Made by a program: the position numbers and the translations under genes
Notes under the pieces: generated by a model
Seen by the model: the letters and a program-made list of their open reading frames with translations, nothing else
The model's database searches: none
What the model was told of the DNA's origin: nothing
NCBI GenBank assembly: GCA_023091665.1
Contig: JALJCQ010000014.1
Coordinates: forward strand, 124,001 to 188,000
From: Pythium myriotylum
Taxonomy: Eukaryota; Oomycota; Peronosporomycetes; Pythiales; Pythiaceae
Length of the DNA stretch: 64,000 nt
Direction of reading: 5' to 3'
In this document: positions 1 through 9,327 of the stretch, piece by piece
Layout: each line of letters begins with the position of its first letter
Position numbering within the stretch: the first letter of the stretch is position 1

Positions 1-527
1 ACTTCAACTCCACCGGATACACGCTCCAAATGGTCACGGTCGGCAGCTCGGCGCCCGTCTTCTGCGACTTCGGCGTGCTCTCCAACACGGTCAACGCCGC
101 CGACGGATCCGTCACGCCGCGCGTCGTGATCGGCAGCAACACGGGCAGCGTGTCGGGCCCGCGCTCGGGACTCGCGCTCACCGGCAAGATCCCGGACGCG
201 TCCAAGCCCGGCCAGGCGCTGCTCTCGCTCGGCCCCGTCAACATCCCCTACTGGATCATCGAGGCCGGCTCCTTCGACGACTTGCTCGCCGGCAAGACCT
301 CGTTCTCGGGCGACAAGTACGACTGGGTCATCACGGCCACGGGCGGTCCGCCCACCACGGAGACCGCGGGTGGCTGCTTGCCTCCGGCGGGCATGGCGCT
401 GCGCATCGTGAGCACGACGCCGTCGGTGTCTCCCGAGGTCGAGTCCAAGTTGGTCGCGCTGGCCAAGTCCAAGGGGTATGACGTGTCGGCGCTCGCGCCG
501 GTCACGCAGGCCGGCTGCACTTACTAG
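1..527 (+). CDS. Secreted lipocalin-like (calycin) protein, 5'-truncated by window edge
   Basis: The frame is open from the first bases, so the 5' end with the signal peptide lies outside the window; the stop is TAG at 525-527. The visible protein aligns almost residue for residue with the complete neighbour at 1214-1909. Shared landmarks are Y.L.MVTVGS.APV.CD.GVLS, PYW.IEAGSFD.LLAGKT, YDWVITATGGPPTT, GGCLPPAGMALR and a C-terminal SKGYDVSALAPV....GCTY. In oomycetes this layout (a 'YDW.I..GGPP' strand followed by a final 'LGFD...L.PV.H.GC.Y') is what I remember for secreted lipocalin-like proteins; this is memory of a pattern, not a search result. Such proteins form a beta-barrel and bind small hydrophobic ligands; the ligand here is unknown. 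It is the upstream member of a tandem duplicate. Confidence 0.7.
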   Translation, partial: FNSTGYTLQMVTVGSSAPVFCDFGVLSNTVNAADGSVTPRVVIGSNTGSVSGPRSGLALTGKIPDASKPGQALLSLGPVNIPYWIIEAGSFDDLLAGKTSFSGDKYDWVITATGGPPTTETAGGCLPPAGMALRIVSTTPSVSPEVESKLVALAKSKGYDVSALAPVTQAGCTY

Positions 528-1213
528 AGACGCGCCGAATAACGAAATGATAGTCTAATGAATAGATTCCCCCCAACTGTGAATCGCTTTTAACCAAGTG
601 GTGCTTCGAGCTTGGGACAAGAATCTTTGTGGAGAACTGGAAGTAGCCCGGTCCAGCCGAGATAGCAGATGCAACCAATTACTTCCCCAACATTCATCTA
701 CGTTGACAACTCAAACTACATCGCATAAGCGAAACGGGGAGGTGCCGTGAGCTGCTGCCTGCTGGCATTACCTCGCGTGGATTGTTAGTGCTCGTTGACC
801 GATCGTGGCTTGTTGTCTATCTGTGCCCAGCGGGCGACCGTGGCATTTGGAGCACGGCTGTCTTTTCGCGATTAGTCTTCTTCGCAATCATGTTCGGGCA
901 GTTCCCCACAAGACTCCCCAAGACATCCGTTGGATAGGCGACAAAGCAGCCTTCATAATCCACTCGCTTGATCAAAGATGGACCGGTTATGTGCAACAAG
1001 CCAAGATTTCCGCGCACCATTTGTGGGGTGCTCGGTGGCGTCACAGACTCCCTACGGCGGGCCATGAACTGCATACTCACCCACCACGGTATCCAAGACG
1101 CTTCGTGTCCACCATACTGTACAGGGCGTCTTCACTTCACGAGAGCTCACTTGCCAACTTACCAGCCTGAGCTCAAGGTACCAACTTCCCACACACACAC
1201 CACCACCACCACG
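528..1213. other. Intergenic region / promoter of second lipocalin-like gene
   Basis: I see no gene here. Short open frames on both strands have no recognisable protein pattern. The distal end contains the initiator of the gene at 1214 and an (AC/CACCAC)-rich 5' leader at 1190-1212. Confidence 0.6.
1145..1163 (+). promoter_or_regulatory. Oomycete initiator-like element (Inr + FPR) of lipocalin-like gene
   Basis: GCTCACTTGCCAACTTACC lies about 50-70 bases before the ATG at 1214. It matches the oomycete core promoter layout: an initiator of the TCAYTT type followed by a CAACTT-type flanking element. Transcription start is inferred, not shown. Confidence 0.5.
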
Positions 1214-1909
1214 ATGCGCTTCTTCGTTCCTCTCCTCGCTTCGCTGTCGGTCTGCGCCGCGGCCACAACGCCGATCTGCCCCGACGGTGGTGCTACTGAG
1301 CCCACCAAGGCGCCGGCCGTCGAGCCAACGTGCCCGCCGCCTGGATTCACCTCCAAGCTGAACCTCAACCCTGCGGTGTACTTCGACGGCATGGGTTACA
1401 CGCTCAAGATGGTGACCGTGGGCAGCACGGCGCCTGTGTACTGCGACTACGGTGTGCTCTCGCACACGGTCAACGCCACGGACAACACGGTCGTGCCGCG
1501 CGTCGTCATCGGTAGCAACAACGGCAGTGTCACCGGCGCGCACATCGGCCTCGCTCTTAACGGAAAGATCCCGGACCTCACGAAGCCAGGCCAGACCGTT
1601 CTGTCGCTCGGCCCGGCCAACATCCCGTACTGGGTCATCGAGGCCGGTTCGTTCGATGAGCTGCTCGCTGGCAAGACCGAGTTCAAGAGCGAGTCCTACG
1701 ACTGGGTCATCACGGCCACGGGCGGTCCGCCGACGACCAAGACGGCCGGCGGCTGCTTGCCGCCGGCGGGCATGGCCCTCCGTGTCGTGAGCAAGGTGGC
1801 CAAGGTCTCGAAGGAGGTCGAGGATAAGCTCATTGCGCTTACCAAGTCCAAGGGCTACGACGTGTCGGCCCTCGCGCCGGTCGCCCACGAAGGCTGCACT
1901 TACGTCTAA
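1214..1909 (+). CDS. Secreted lipocalin-like (calycin) protein
   Basis: Encodes 231 residues. The open frame extends upstream to 968, but ATG 1214 is chosen because it begins a clear signal peptide (MRFFVPLLASLSVCAAAT) and sits behind an initiator element and a CACCAC leader ending in ACG. After a short Pro/Thr linker comes CPPPGF.SKLNLNPAVYF, the usual entry into the first strand of oomycete lipocalin-like proteins, then the same conserved blocks as the upstream copy (PYWVIEAGSFDELLAGKT, YDWVITATGGPPTT, final GCTYV). Four or more cysteines suggest disulfides in a secreted barrel. Two NxT/NxS sequons (NATD, NGSV) could be glycosylated. An AATAAA lies just after the stop. Tandem duplicate of the gene at 1-527. 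The fold assignment is from pattern memory; the function is unknown. Confidence 0.75.
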   Translation: MRFFVPLLASLSVCAAATTPICPDGGATEPTKAPAVEPTCPPPGFTSKLNLNPAVYFDGMGYTLKMVTVGSTAPVYCDYGVLSHTVNATDNTVVPRVVIGSNNGSVTGAHIGLALNGKIPDLTKPGQTVLSLGPANIPYWVIEAGSFDELLAGKTEFKSESYDWVITATGGPPTTKTAGGCLPPAGMALRVVSKVAKVSKEVEDKLIALTKSKGYDVSALAPVAHEGCTYV

Positions 1910-1916
1910 ACGATAG

Positions 1917-1922
1917 AATAAA
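1917..1922 (+). terminator. AATAAA polyadenylation-type signal
   Basis: AATAAA begins 8 bases after the TAA stop of the lipocalin-like gene, with a TATTATCCC-type AT-rich stretch following. Confidence 0.4.
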
Positions 1923-2221
1923 CATAACAATTCTGTACCATCATATTATCCCGTTCAACGTGTTCGCAGCAGACTGTCTTTTAGCAGCTTCCAAAAGTAA
2001 GTCTGGGGACCTGAACAAAATGTTTGGTCTACTCTATTGGACCGCTCACTGACAGGAACTTGCAATGGATCCCATTTTTGGACCTCAAAAACAAAGGCCA
2101 CGTCCACAAAGACCGTCTCTTGAAGCGCAGCAAGATCCGCGTGGCTGGCCTCAATCGAACACAATCGATTAATCCACACATAGTCTTCCATTCTTTTTTA
2201 GCCTGGTAATCGCTTGGTAGG

Positions 2222-3022
2222 TCAGGCATTAATGGCTCCGTACGCGTTGCGCTCGACTCGCGGCTCCGTCGGGATCGCAGCGAGTTCTTCGGCGATGCGA
2301 ATGAGTCCCGTTCGCGCTTCCTGGGGCGATTTCTTCAGCTCCTTCGTCGAGCACTCGATCGATTGGCTTTTTGATGAAACTTTGCCAGGGCGGAACACGA
2401 TGTAGAGAGCGATTTGCGCAAGGCTCATAATGAGCGCGAGAAATGTGGGCACGAAGATGAACCAATCCGACACGAGTAGGCAGTAGAGAACCCAGAGCAC
2501 GCTGTTTACTGCGCCGGCAGTGACGAGGACGATGGGGATGAAGACGGCGTTTCGGTGGCGGAAGACAAGCGCGATGTTCTCGAATGGTGACACAAAGAAG
2601 ATCAACACGGTTGCAAATCCAGCGAAGCCGACTACATTCTGCACTTGCTCACGGGTCTGTCCCGTGTATCCGTGGACTCCCGCGATAGCGAAGAGCGTCA
2701 GGATCGCGACAAGTAACGAGAAAAAAGCTAGAACCTTGTGAGCATATGCTTGTTCTTGCGTAAAGCGGTAGTAGATGAATGTATATACGACTGAAAGCAC
2801 GGCACCCGTGAAGTTGCTGATGGCGACGGGGAAAATGTTGCCGCCGAGGAACCCGTACATGGCCCAAGACCATCCATTGACGCCCAGAGTGACGAGTGGC
2901 ACGAAGGGCGTAACGCCCGTTGAGCGAGTCCTGAGGATCTCGAGCACGGCCGGCGCTGGGCCAAGTTGTAACGCGATCAAGCTTGTTGTCGCCAACACGC
3001 TCACAATCTCAACAATCGTCAT
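2222..3022 (-). CDS. SWEET (MtN3/saliva) sugar transporter, copy 1, inverted
   Basis: 266 residues, intronless, ATG at 3022. Two triple-helix MtN3 repeats joined by a linker helix give seven membrane segments. Repeat 1 runs about residues 5-95 (RTRSTGVTPFVPLVTL then W.MYGFLGGNIFPVAISN). Repeat 2 runs about 125-212 (FVSPFENIALVFRHRNAVFIP, then AGAVNSVLWVLYCLLVSDWFIFVP). SWEETs are bidirectional sugar uniporters, usually at the plasma membrane; the substrate cannot be read from sequence. It is the only SWEET of the cluster on the minus strand, so it was inverted relative to the six others. Its C-terminus differs: the HPSKHP box seen in most copies is replaced by FRPGKV, and the tail ends NAYGAINA. 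It lacks the intron carried by copies 5-7. Confidence 0.93.
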   Translation of the reverse strand: MTIVEIVSVLATTSLIALQLGPAPAVLEILRTRSTGVTPFVPLVTLGVNGWSWAMYGFLGGNIFPVAISNFTGAVLSVVYTFIYYRFTQEQAYAHKVLAFFSLLVAILTLFAIAGVHGYTGQTREQVQNVVGFAGFATVLIFFVSPFENIALVFRHRNAVFIPIVLVTAGAVNSVLWVLYCLLVSDWFIFVPTFLALIMSLAQIALYIVFRPGKVSSKSQSIECSTKELKKSPQEARTGLIRIAEELAAIPTEPRVERNAYGAINA

Positions 3023-3626
3023 GACTTCTCTTGATAGGAATTGCGAAACTGGTCAGAGAAGAGCGGAGCCTGCTGCGTGTGTGGTCTTTCGCCAGGGATT
3101 TGCTGTCTTGACGAAGTTCAATGACCTTCAGTGTGTCCACGTCTTGAGCGTATACATCAAGAACTGGAGAGCTGCTGTTGATGCAGCAACGTGTTCTGTA
3201 TCCATATGCGGAAAGAAGGGGAGTGGACTATGCTCCCGTTCTACTGTTTGCATTCTAATTACAAGGCGTGTTTTTGTCTGGTATCAGCGACCTCATTCGC
3301 TGTATACAATCAGTTTGCTTTGCGAGATTCTTAGAAATCAATTGTGAGTGTATCACGTTCGTGACAAACCTTACCAGTGGTTCAAAGCGTTCTGTCCTCG
3401 GGCAAACCGATGGAGGTTTGTTTCGCTAGAGTTTCACAGCCAATGTCGTTTCTTTTAACAAAACATTGGTGTCCTGAACAAATCTGGAACGTCTCTTTCT
3501 GTGGCGTTCCAGATTTAGGCTCGTCTCGTGTCCTTTGCTGAATTTGTGCCTGCCAACCGTTTGACGTCGACAAGAAAGTCCACTATGGCTACATTCGATG
3601 CTGGTTGGCTGGAGGATGACAGAATG

Positions 3627-3643
3627 TTTTAAACACCGTGATC
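3627..3643. promoter_or_regulatory. TTTAAA/CGTGATC motif upstream of SWEET copy 2
   Basis: TTTTAAACACCGTGATC lies about 250 bases before the copy-2 ATG. Its reverse complement recurs with one inserted G at 4923-4940 before copy 3, and a related arrangement occurs at 22185-22206 before the bZIP gene. Confidence 0.35.
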
Positions 3644-3835
3644 CTCCATCATCCTTGTCAAGTACGTGGCGACTTGGACTGCTTGCTGCGTCTCATTGGA
3701 GACGATTACATGGCTTCGTCGACAGATTCGTGGTGGCCGTGAGTTCTCGGTGAATTCTACTAGTCGAGTGATTTGTTCTCCCTCCTCTGGCAGTACCTAC
3801 ATCTTCTATGAGACTGTCACAGGTGATCCTCAATC

Positions 3836-3850
3836 GACTCATTCCCAAAT
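3836..3850 (+). promoter_or_regulatory. Initiator-like element of SWEET copy 2
   Basis: GACTCATTCCCAAAT lies 44-58 bases before ATG 3894, the usual short oomycete 5' leader distance. Confidence 0.45.
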
Positions 3851-3893
3851 CGGCTTCATCGACAGCACATCTCCGTCTCCTCTACGCATCGCC

Positions 3894-4718
3894 ATGTCCA
3901 TCCTCGTCGACATCTTCGGTGTGCTTGCGACTATTACAGGCATCGTTATGTTCCTGAGCCCCATCCCGACGATCCGAGAGATCTTGGGAACCAAGTCAGT
4001 TTCCCACATGCCTTTTGTGGCGCTCGCGGCCATGGTGTCGAACGCCCATATATGGATGGTCTACGGGTGGCTCGTCGCCGACTACGTTGCGCTCTTCGGC
4101 TGCAGTGCATTCGGCGTCGTTGTCTCGCTCGTTTACGTTACCATCTACTACCGCTACACGTCCGAGAAGGCATATGCGCGCAAGGTTCTCGGCGTCTTCG
4201 CATTGGTTATCACAATTAACTCGCTCTATGCGATTCTTGGAGCAAACGGATTCACAGGGCAGAGCTACGATGCCGTGAGCTCAATCGTCGGGTACATTTG
4301 CGTCACGTCGTCCGTTGTTATGTACACGTCGCCATTCGAGAAGATCCGCCTCGTGTTTCTCCACCGATCAGCTGTCTTTATTCCGATCGAGATCGTCACG
4401 GTCGGTGCCGTTAACTCGGCTGTATGGGTGGTCTACAGCCTTCTCGACGTCGACTGGACGGTCTTCGCGCCCAATGCATTCGTGCTCGTGCTTGGGCTGC
4501 TGCAGATCGCACTATACTGGGTGTTCCACCCGTCCAAGCACCCGCTCGTCGACGCCACCGAAGACCTGGAGATGGCGGCTGCCACGGACGACAAGCAGCG
4601 ATCCGTCTCATTTGCCCTCTCGCCAACGAGTCGTGTGGACGGTACCGAGAAGACTCGAGTGGACTCGGCGGCGTACATTGCCGTGCGGTCTCCGTTGGCG
4701 CCATTGCAAGAGGTGTGA
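3894..4718 (+). CDS. SWEET sugar transporter, copy 2
   Basis: 274 residues, intronless. ATG 3894 is chosen rather than upstream in-frame codons because MSILVDIFGVLATI matches the start of every other copy and an initiator element lies just upstream. Both MtN3 repeats are present: SHMPFVALAAMVSNAHIWMV in repeat 1, and TSPFEKIRLVFLHRSAVFIP with GAVNSAVWVVYSLLDVDW in repeat 2. The cytosolic tail starts HPSKHPLVDATEDLE and ends AVRSPLAPLQEV. It forms a sister pair with copy 3: both have SPIPTI.EI near the N-terminus and N.H.WMVYGWL where other copies have W.W.IY. An upstream GTTTAAAC/CGTGATC motif is shared with copy 3. Predicted membrane sugar uniporter; substrate unknown. Confidence 0.93.
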   Translation: MSILVDIFGVLATITGIVMFLSPIPTIREILGTKSVSHMPFVALAAMVSNAHIWMVYGWLVADYVALFGCSAFGVVVSLVYVTIYYRYTSEKAYARKVLGVFALVITINSLYAILGANGFTGQSYDAVSSIVGYICVTSSVVMYTSPFEKIRLVFLHRSAVFIPIEIVTVGAVNSAVWVVYSLLDVDWTVFAPNAFVLVLGLLQIALYWVFHPSKHPLVDATEDLEMAAATDDKQRSVSFALSPTSRVDGTEKTRVDSAAYIAVRSPLAPLQEV

Positions 4719-4921
4719 GTACGACCCTACAGAGATGCCCTTCTTTTCGATTCAATACACCATGGTTCTCATTACTCTCCCTTCTTTAGTGAAGCGGACG
4801 AAGCTGCGACCAAGATTCGTTCAGCGTGTCGTTTGCGCAAATTACTCAACTCGCAGATGGCTACATACAAAGGGGATGAGACGTTGGGAAACTGCAAGTC
4901 GCCAGCGTCAGTGTGAGACGC

Positions 4922-4949
4922 GATCACGGGTGTTTAAAACTGCGTGATC
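4922..4949. promoter_or_regulatory. Palindromic GATCACG...TTTAAA...CGTGATC motif upstream of SWEET copy 3
   Basis: GATCACG and CGTGATC flank a TTTAAA core, giving an interrupted palindrome about 290-320 bases before ATG 5240. The left half equals the reverse complement of the 3627-3643 motif apart from one extra G. Confidence 0.4.
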
Positions 4950-5181
4950 ACCGACATGGCTTCACGGAGCTGATGGGATGGCACGCGCGACGCCTTGCCG
5001 TCTCATCCATTTGCTTAGACTGCGCATGCTTCCGCCGCTTCGCCCCCGCTGTCGCCTGTGCCTATTGGCCACAAACCCTGCGTCGAGTGATCGCGAGGGC
5101 GGTGACATCCCATCTCCCGCGAGAAACGATCTCAGGTACTCTTCCGAGGAAAACTAAGGTCTGATAAGTCGGCGATCTTTT

Positions 5182-5206
5182 GCACTCATTCATTGTCCAA
5201 CTTGCG
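5182..5206 (+). promoter_or_regulatory. Initiator + flanking element of SWEET copy 3
   Basis: GCACTCATTCATTGTCC followed at once by CAACTTGC lies 34-58 bases before ATG 5240. This is the clearest Inr-FPR pair in the window. Confidence 0.55.
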
Positions 5207-5239
5207 TTGTCCAAGTTTCCACCTATCCGGTCCAAGACC

Positions 5240-6070
5240 ATGGGCGTCCTCGTTGAGATCTTTCGCGTCTTAGCGACCGTGCTCAACGTCACGATGTTTC
5301 TCAGTCCGATTCCAACCATACAAGAGATCTATCGCACAAAGTCGACCGGCCACATGCCGTTCATTCCGCTCACCGCGATGGTCTCGAACGCCCACGTCTG
5401 GATGGTTTACGGTTGGCTTGCCGAAGACTATGTTGCTATCTTCGGAACTTGTGCTTTTGGTGTCGCCGCCGCCTTGGTGTACGTCTCAATCTACTACAAA
5501 TACACGACTGATCGATCCTATGCACACAAATGCATGGCCTTGTTCGGATCTGTGGTGGTGGTTAACTCGCTCTATGCAATTCTCGGAGCCAACGGCTACA
5601 CGGGACAAAGCCACGACGGTGTGCGCAAGGTGATCGGCTACATTTCCATCACGTCATCGGTCGTTATGTACACATCGCCGCTCGAGAAGATCCGCCAGGT
5701 TTTTCAGCACCGCTCGGCTGTGTTCATCCCGATCCAGATCGTATCGGTCGGCGCCGTGAACTCGGCCACTTGGGTCGTTTACAGTTTGCTGGACCTCGAC
5801 TGGATGGTTTTTGTGCCAAACCTCTTCTTGCTAGTGATCGGCCTTACACAGATCGCTTTATACTGGGTTTTCCACCCGTCCAAGCACCCGCTCTCAGGGG
5901 AGACTGCTGGCGATCTGCCGCTTACCATGATCAAGGACCCAGGCTCACGACGCAGCTCGATCTCCTTTGCAGTGTCGCCAACACGGGGGTTGAGAGGCGA
6001 CGACAAGGTTCTCCACGGCGATGGACAAGTCTTTGTAGCTCTGAGATCCCCACTTGCACCACTCAACTAG
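5240..6070 (+). CDS. SWEET sugar transporter, copy 3
   Basis: 276 residues, intronless. ATG 5240 (MGVLVEIFRVLATVLNV) is preferred to the in-frame 5180 codon because it matches the family start and lies downstream of a strong initiator. Repeat 1 has STGHMPFIPLTAMVSNAHVW. Repeat 2 has TSPLEKIRQVFQHRSAVFIP and GAVNSATWVVYSLLDLDW. The tail begins HPSKHPLSGETAGDL and ends VALRSPLAPLN, the same SPLAPL end as copy 2. Copies 2 and 3 are clearly the most recent duplicate pair of the array. Predicted seven-TM sugar uniporter; substrate not deducible. Confidence 0.93.
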   Translation: MGVLVEIFRVLATVLNVTMFLSPIPTIQEIYRTKSTGHMPFIPLTAMVSNAHVWMVYGWLAEDYVAIFGTCAFGVAAALVYVSIYYKYTTDRSYAHKCMALFGSVVVVNSLYAILGANGYTGQSHDGVRKVIGYISITSSVVMYTSPLEKIRQVFQHRSAVFIPIQIVSVGAVNSATWVVYSLLDLDWMVFVPNLFLLVIGLTQIALYWVFHPSKHPLSGETAGDLPLTMIKDPGSRRSSISFAVSPTRGLRGDDKVLHGDGQVFVALRSPLAPLN

Positions 6071-8197
6071 GTTTAGACACAGAATGAGAATGCTGGGCGT
6101 AACATCCAGACAGACAGATGAATATGAATGCTTTGTATGACTTCATCGACGTTTATCACCAACTTCAATTCGTTTTATACTGTCAGCTCTTGCGCTCTTC
6201 GGAAGACGCATCTTTCTTCAACCCAGACGCCGGACTTGCTAACTCTTCATTCTTGTTAAGAGTTTTCCGGTACGGGGCCTCCCTGAGAAGGTTCTCGCGC
6301 GGGCCAGCCACAAGGATCCCATCACAGTAAAAATGCCGCTCTCTCGACCCAATACTCCCGTCCACTTCATGCTTTTTGCCACTGGCCCGACGTACTCGTT
6401 GATGGACTCTTACCGTCAGATTTCTTGCCCTTCTTTGCTTTCATCTCCGCTGAATTCCTCAATGTCAGCAAAACAGAGGAAATGGTCAAGCGAGTACTCC
6501 TGTCAGCAAGTCTCACCCTGTACGTGAATGCATAGTAGTGGCAGGTTGTCGATCACTATGCACTCTTCGCAACTCGAACTTGTTGCGAAACTTTTCTCAA
6601 CAGTATTCATCCTAATATTAACAGTGCTTGGTGCCATCCACTGGACCGCCGAGGCCGTCTTTCTGGGGAACCGATTTCGCTGATCTTCAATCCTGGACTT
6701 TCCATCGCGCCTCATTCCACCCGGTCGCCAATGAAGATTCCAGTCCTCTTGATGAAGATGATTACAACGACAACAACGATTTGCGATAATCAGGTCTATT
6801 CGGTTCAGCATGAAAACCGGCGTGGAAATTCACCCAACTCATCAAGTCTTCATTCTGCCTGCCAGCAACTTGAGTTCCCAGCCAGTCAAAGAATGGGGAC
6901 GGGAGACACTTTGGCACCACGAAGTGGTGACAACTGACGTTTGGCTGAGATTTGCGGCACACGAGGAAGACACAACGGGACGAAAGTCACGCAGCCCGAG
7001 GGAACTCACTCCACACGCGCAACCACATCATCGACGTTTACGCTAGGTGCCCACAGCTTCGGCAACTTGCAGTTGCACTATCAGGACAGTTGGGTTCCTG
7101 TCATACTTGATGACGCGGGGCAATCTGGAGGCAAAGCTTGTGCTGGAGAGAAACGGCCCTCGCAGTTGATTTGCCTTTCTGTCTCCACTTCTGTAAGTCT
7201 TTGCATGAATCGCGAACTAATCTACAAAAATGAAGAGTCTACATTCGATGGGTGAGGACTCATAGGTATGTTGCCCAAGTCCTTGGGTTCTGGTCAACGC
7301 TTGAAGTCGGCGAGCAAATTATCCAGGTGGAGGCGGACCGCGATTCCGGTCTTCCGGTTCTCACTGCTATGCAACGATCAATCGCGCCGTGTTCCGTCTC
7401 GTCTTCGCCTGAATTCCCCCCAAGCCATCGCCTCGAAACACGACAATAATCTCAAGATCCCACGGCTCAGTTGCTCTCGTCCCGTAAATGTTGAATTCGT
7501 TGAGGGGGGGCGACCATCCCCGCGCCACCACTGGACAGCGTCGCCCGATCACGAGACAATTGCTGTTGGAGCCAGTCGGCGCTCCTCTCTCCACGCGTTT
7601 TGTTTTCTCGGTAAACTTTCGGCGCAAAAGCACCCAGGGTATCCCCTGTTCAAGCCAATATGGCTACCCTTTGCATCATCCCTAATCGCCCGTGGCGCTC
7701 GTTTTCGCGCGCCGTGGGTGAATGAGATTCCCACCCGAACAAGAGCGCGCTTGCCCCAAGTTCAAGGGCGACGACGAGGACGAGCGCTTTGCTGCACCGG
7801 GCGTCGCGAGGGCTTGCGCATGCGACGTTGGGGCGAGAAAGAGGAGACCTCGCCTCCCCATACAAAAAGAGATCCAAAGTCGGAATGATGGTCAGATGAC
7901 CGCCTTTCTCACGAGCTACGCACGTCGCCACGTGGTGGTGGTGGCTGTTTCGCGGCGGGCTCCTCCCTTTCCAATGGCAGCGCGAGCGGGGCAAATCTTT
8001 CAGCGCGTGGACATTGGCGGAAAAGAAAAAGCAGTCGCGACCGTGCGGAGGGGAGATGGGCGCCGCTTCAGAGAGCGACGAGGGAGCGAGGGAGCGAGGG
8101 AGCGAGGAGCGAGCGATGACTGGAACGCGGTGCAGCTCGCCGTGGCCGTTCACTTTGCAACTCGCCCCCTCGCGCGCCGCGCCCCCTCGACGACAAG
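6071..8197. other. 2.1-kb intergenic gap in the SWEET array
   Basis: No supported gene. Scattered open frames of 60-200 codons on both strands lack recognisable motifs. The proximal promoter of copy 4 contains a GC-rich run with repeated GAGCGAG units (about 8085-8115). The space is large enough to have held one or two lost SWEET copies, but I see no SWEET residue pattern remaining. Confidence 0.4.
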
Positions 8198-8998
8198 ATG
8201 GTGGAAGCAGTAGACATCGTCAGCGTGCTCGCGACCATCGCGCTCATCTTTATGCTGCTGGGCCCGGCGCCCGACATGCGCCAGATCCTCGCGACCAAGT
8301 CGACGGGCGTCACGCCCATCATGCCGCTGGTCACGCTGTTCACGAATAGCTGGATCTGGACCATCTACGGCTACCTTGACAAGAACATCTTCCCGGTCGC
8401 GGTCTGCAACTTCACGGGCGTCGTGCTTTCCGCCATTTATACCGCGATCTTCTACCGCTACACCACCGAGCGCGCGTATGCTCACAAGGTCATTGGTAGC
8501 TTTGGACTCTTTTGCGCGCTCGCGGCGGTCTACGCGTTCGTGGGCGGTTTCGGCCACACGGGACAGTCGCGCAGCTCGGTCAAAAATGTGTTTGGCTACA
8601 TGGGCGTCGTCACCGTGCTTGTCTTCTTCGCGTCGTCGTTTGAGAACATCGCGCAGGTCTTCAAGTACAAGTCAGCTGTCTTCATCCCGATCGTGCTGGT
8701 CGCGGCCGGCGCGGTCAACACGGCGCTCTGGGTCATCTACAGCTTGCTCGACACGGACTGGTTCATCTTCGTCCCGAACGCCGGCTCTTTCCTCATCGCG
8801 TGTGTTCAGATCTCGCTTTACTTTGTGTTCCATCCGAGTAAACACCCATTCGACCCAGCGACGCTCGAACAGCCGAAGGATCTCGAGGCCCCGATCAGCG
8901 GTCTCCCGTCGCCGATCACGACCAACGCCGTCCCGCTGCAGCCCGTGGAGTCCCCCGCCTATACCCAGGTCAAGACGCCCCCGGCAGCTCGTGTCTGA
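8198..8998 (+). CDS. SWEET sugar transporter, copy 4
   Basis: 266 residues, intronless, ATG 8198 (MVEAVDIVSVLATIALIF). Repeat 1 has KSTGVTPIMPLVTL and WIWTIYGYLDKNIFPVAVCN. Repeat 2 has ASSFENIAQVFKYKSAVFIP and AGAVNTALWVIYSLLDTDWF. The tail begins HPSKHPFDPATLEQ and ends YTQVKTPPAARV. The W.WTIY site is where copies 5-7 carry an intron; here the codons are contiguous. It is the closest in length and sequence to inverted copy 1. Predicted membrane sugar uniporter. Confidence 0.93.
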   Translation: MVEAVDIVSVLATIALIFMLLGPAPDMRQILATKSTGVTPIMPLVTLFTNSWIWTIYGYLDKNIFPVAVCNFTGVVLSAIYTAIFYRYTTERAYAHKVIGSFGLFCALAAVYAFVGGFGHTGQSRSSVKNVFGYMGVVTVLVFFASSFENIAQVFKYKSAVFIPIVLVAAGAVNTALWVIYSLLDTDWFIFVPNAGSFLIACVQISLYFVFHPSKHPFDPATLEQPKDLEAPISGLPSPITTNAVPLQPVESPAYTQVKTPPAARV

Positions 8999-9327
8999 GC
9001 GTCAACAATCCACTCCCCGTCTGTATATTTGATAATACAACATAGATCTCGCCATAGAAACCCGGACTCACAACCAGTCGACACAACCGGCGACCGTGCA
9101 AACGCCTAAAGCTCCACTCGCTTAACTTCGTCAAGTCGCTGTCCACTCATTTGCATCCCTTCCATTCGGCATCACCTCTCAGCTGTCCCCATCGCCTACT
9201 GATCGAGAGCGAGTCCGGCCTCACACACACTCTCCGCCCTATACGACATCGGGTGTCTGCTTGTGTGGACTGCGCGAGAGAGCAGAGACGACCACTCGCT
9301 GCCTCGGTCATCTTCAAACGTTCCACA
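8999..9327. other. Intergenic region / 5' leader of SWEET copy 5
   Basis: No gene. An initiator-like TCCACTCATTTGCATCCC lies at about 9142-9160 and is followed by CTTCCATTC. A leader of roughly 170 bases to the ATG is inferred. Confidence 0.5.

Larger units (their letters stand above)
3023..3893. other. Divergent intergenic region between SWEET copies 1 and 2
   Basis: No gene recognised. It carries the TTTTAAACACCGTGATC motif at 3627-3643 and an initiator-like GACTCATTCCCAAAT at 3836-3850. The upstream extension of the copy-2 open frame (from 3666) has no SWEET homology. Confidence 0.5.
4719..5239. other. Intergenic region between SWEET copies 2 and 3
   Basis: No gene. Contains the palindromic motif at 4922-4949 and the copy-3 initiator at 5182-5206. 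Confidence 0.5.
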
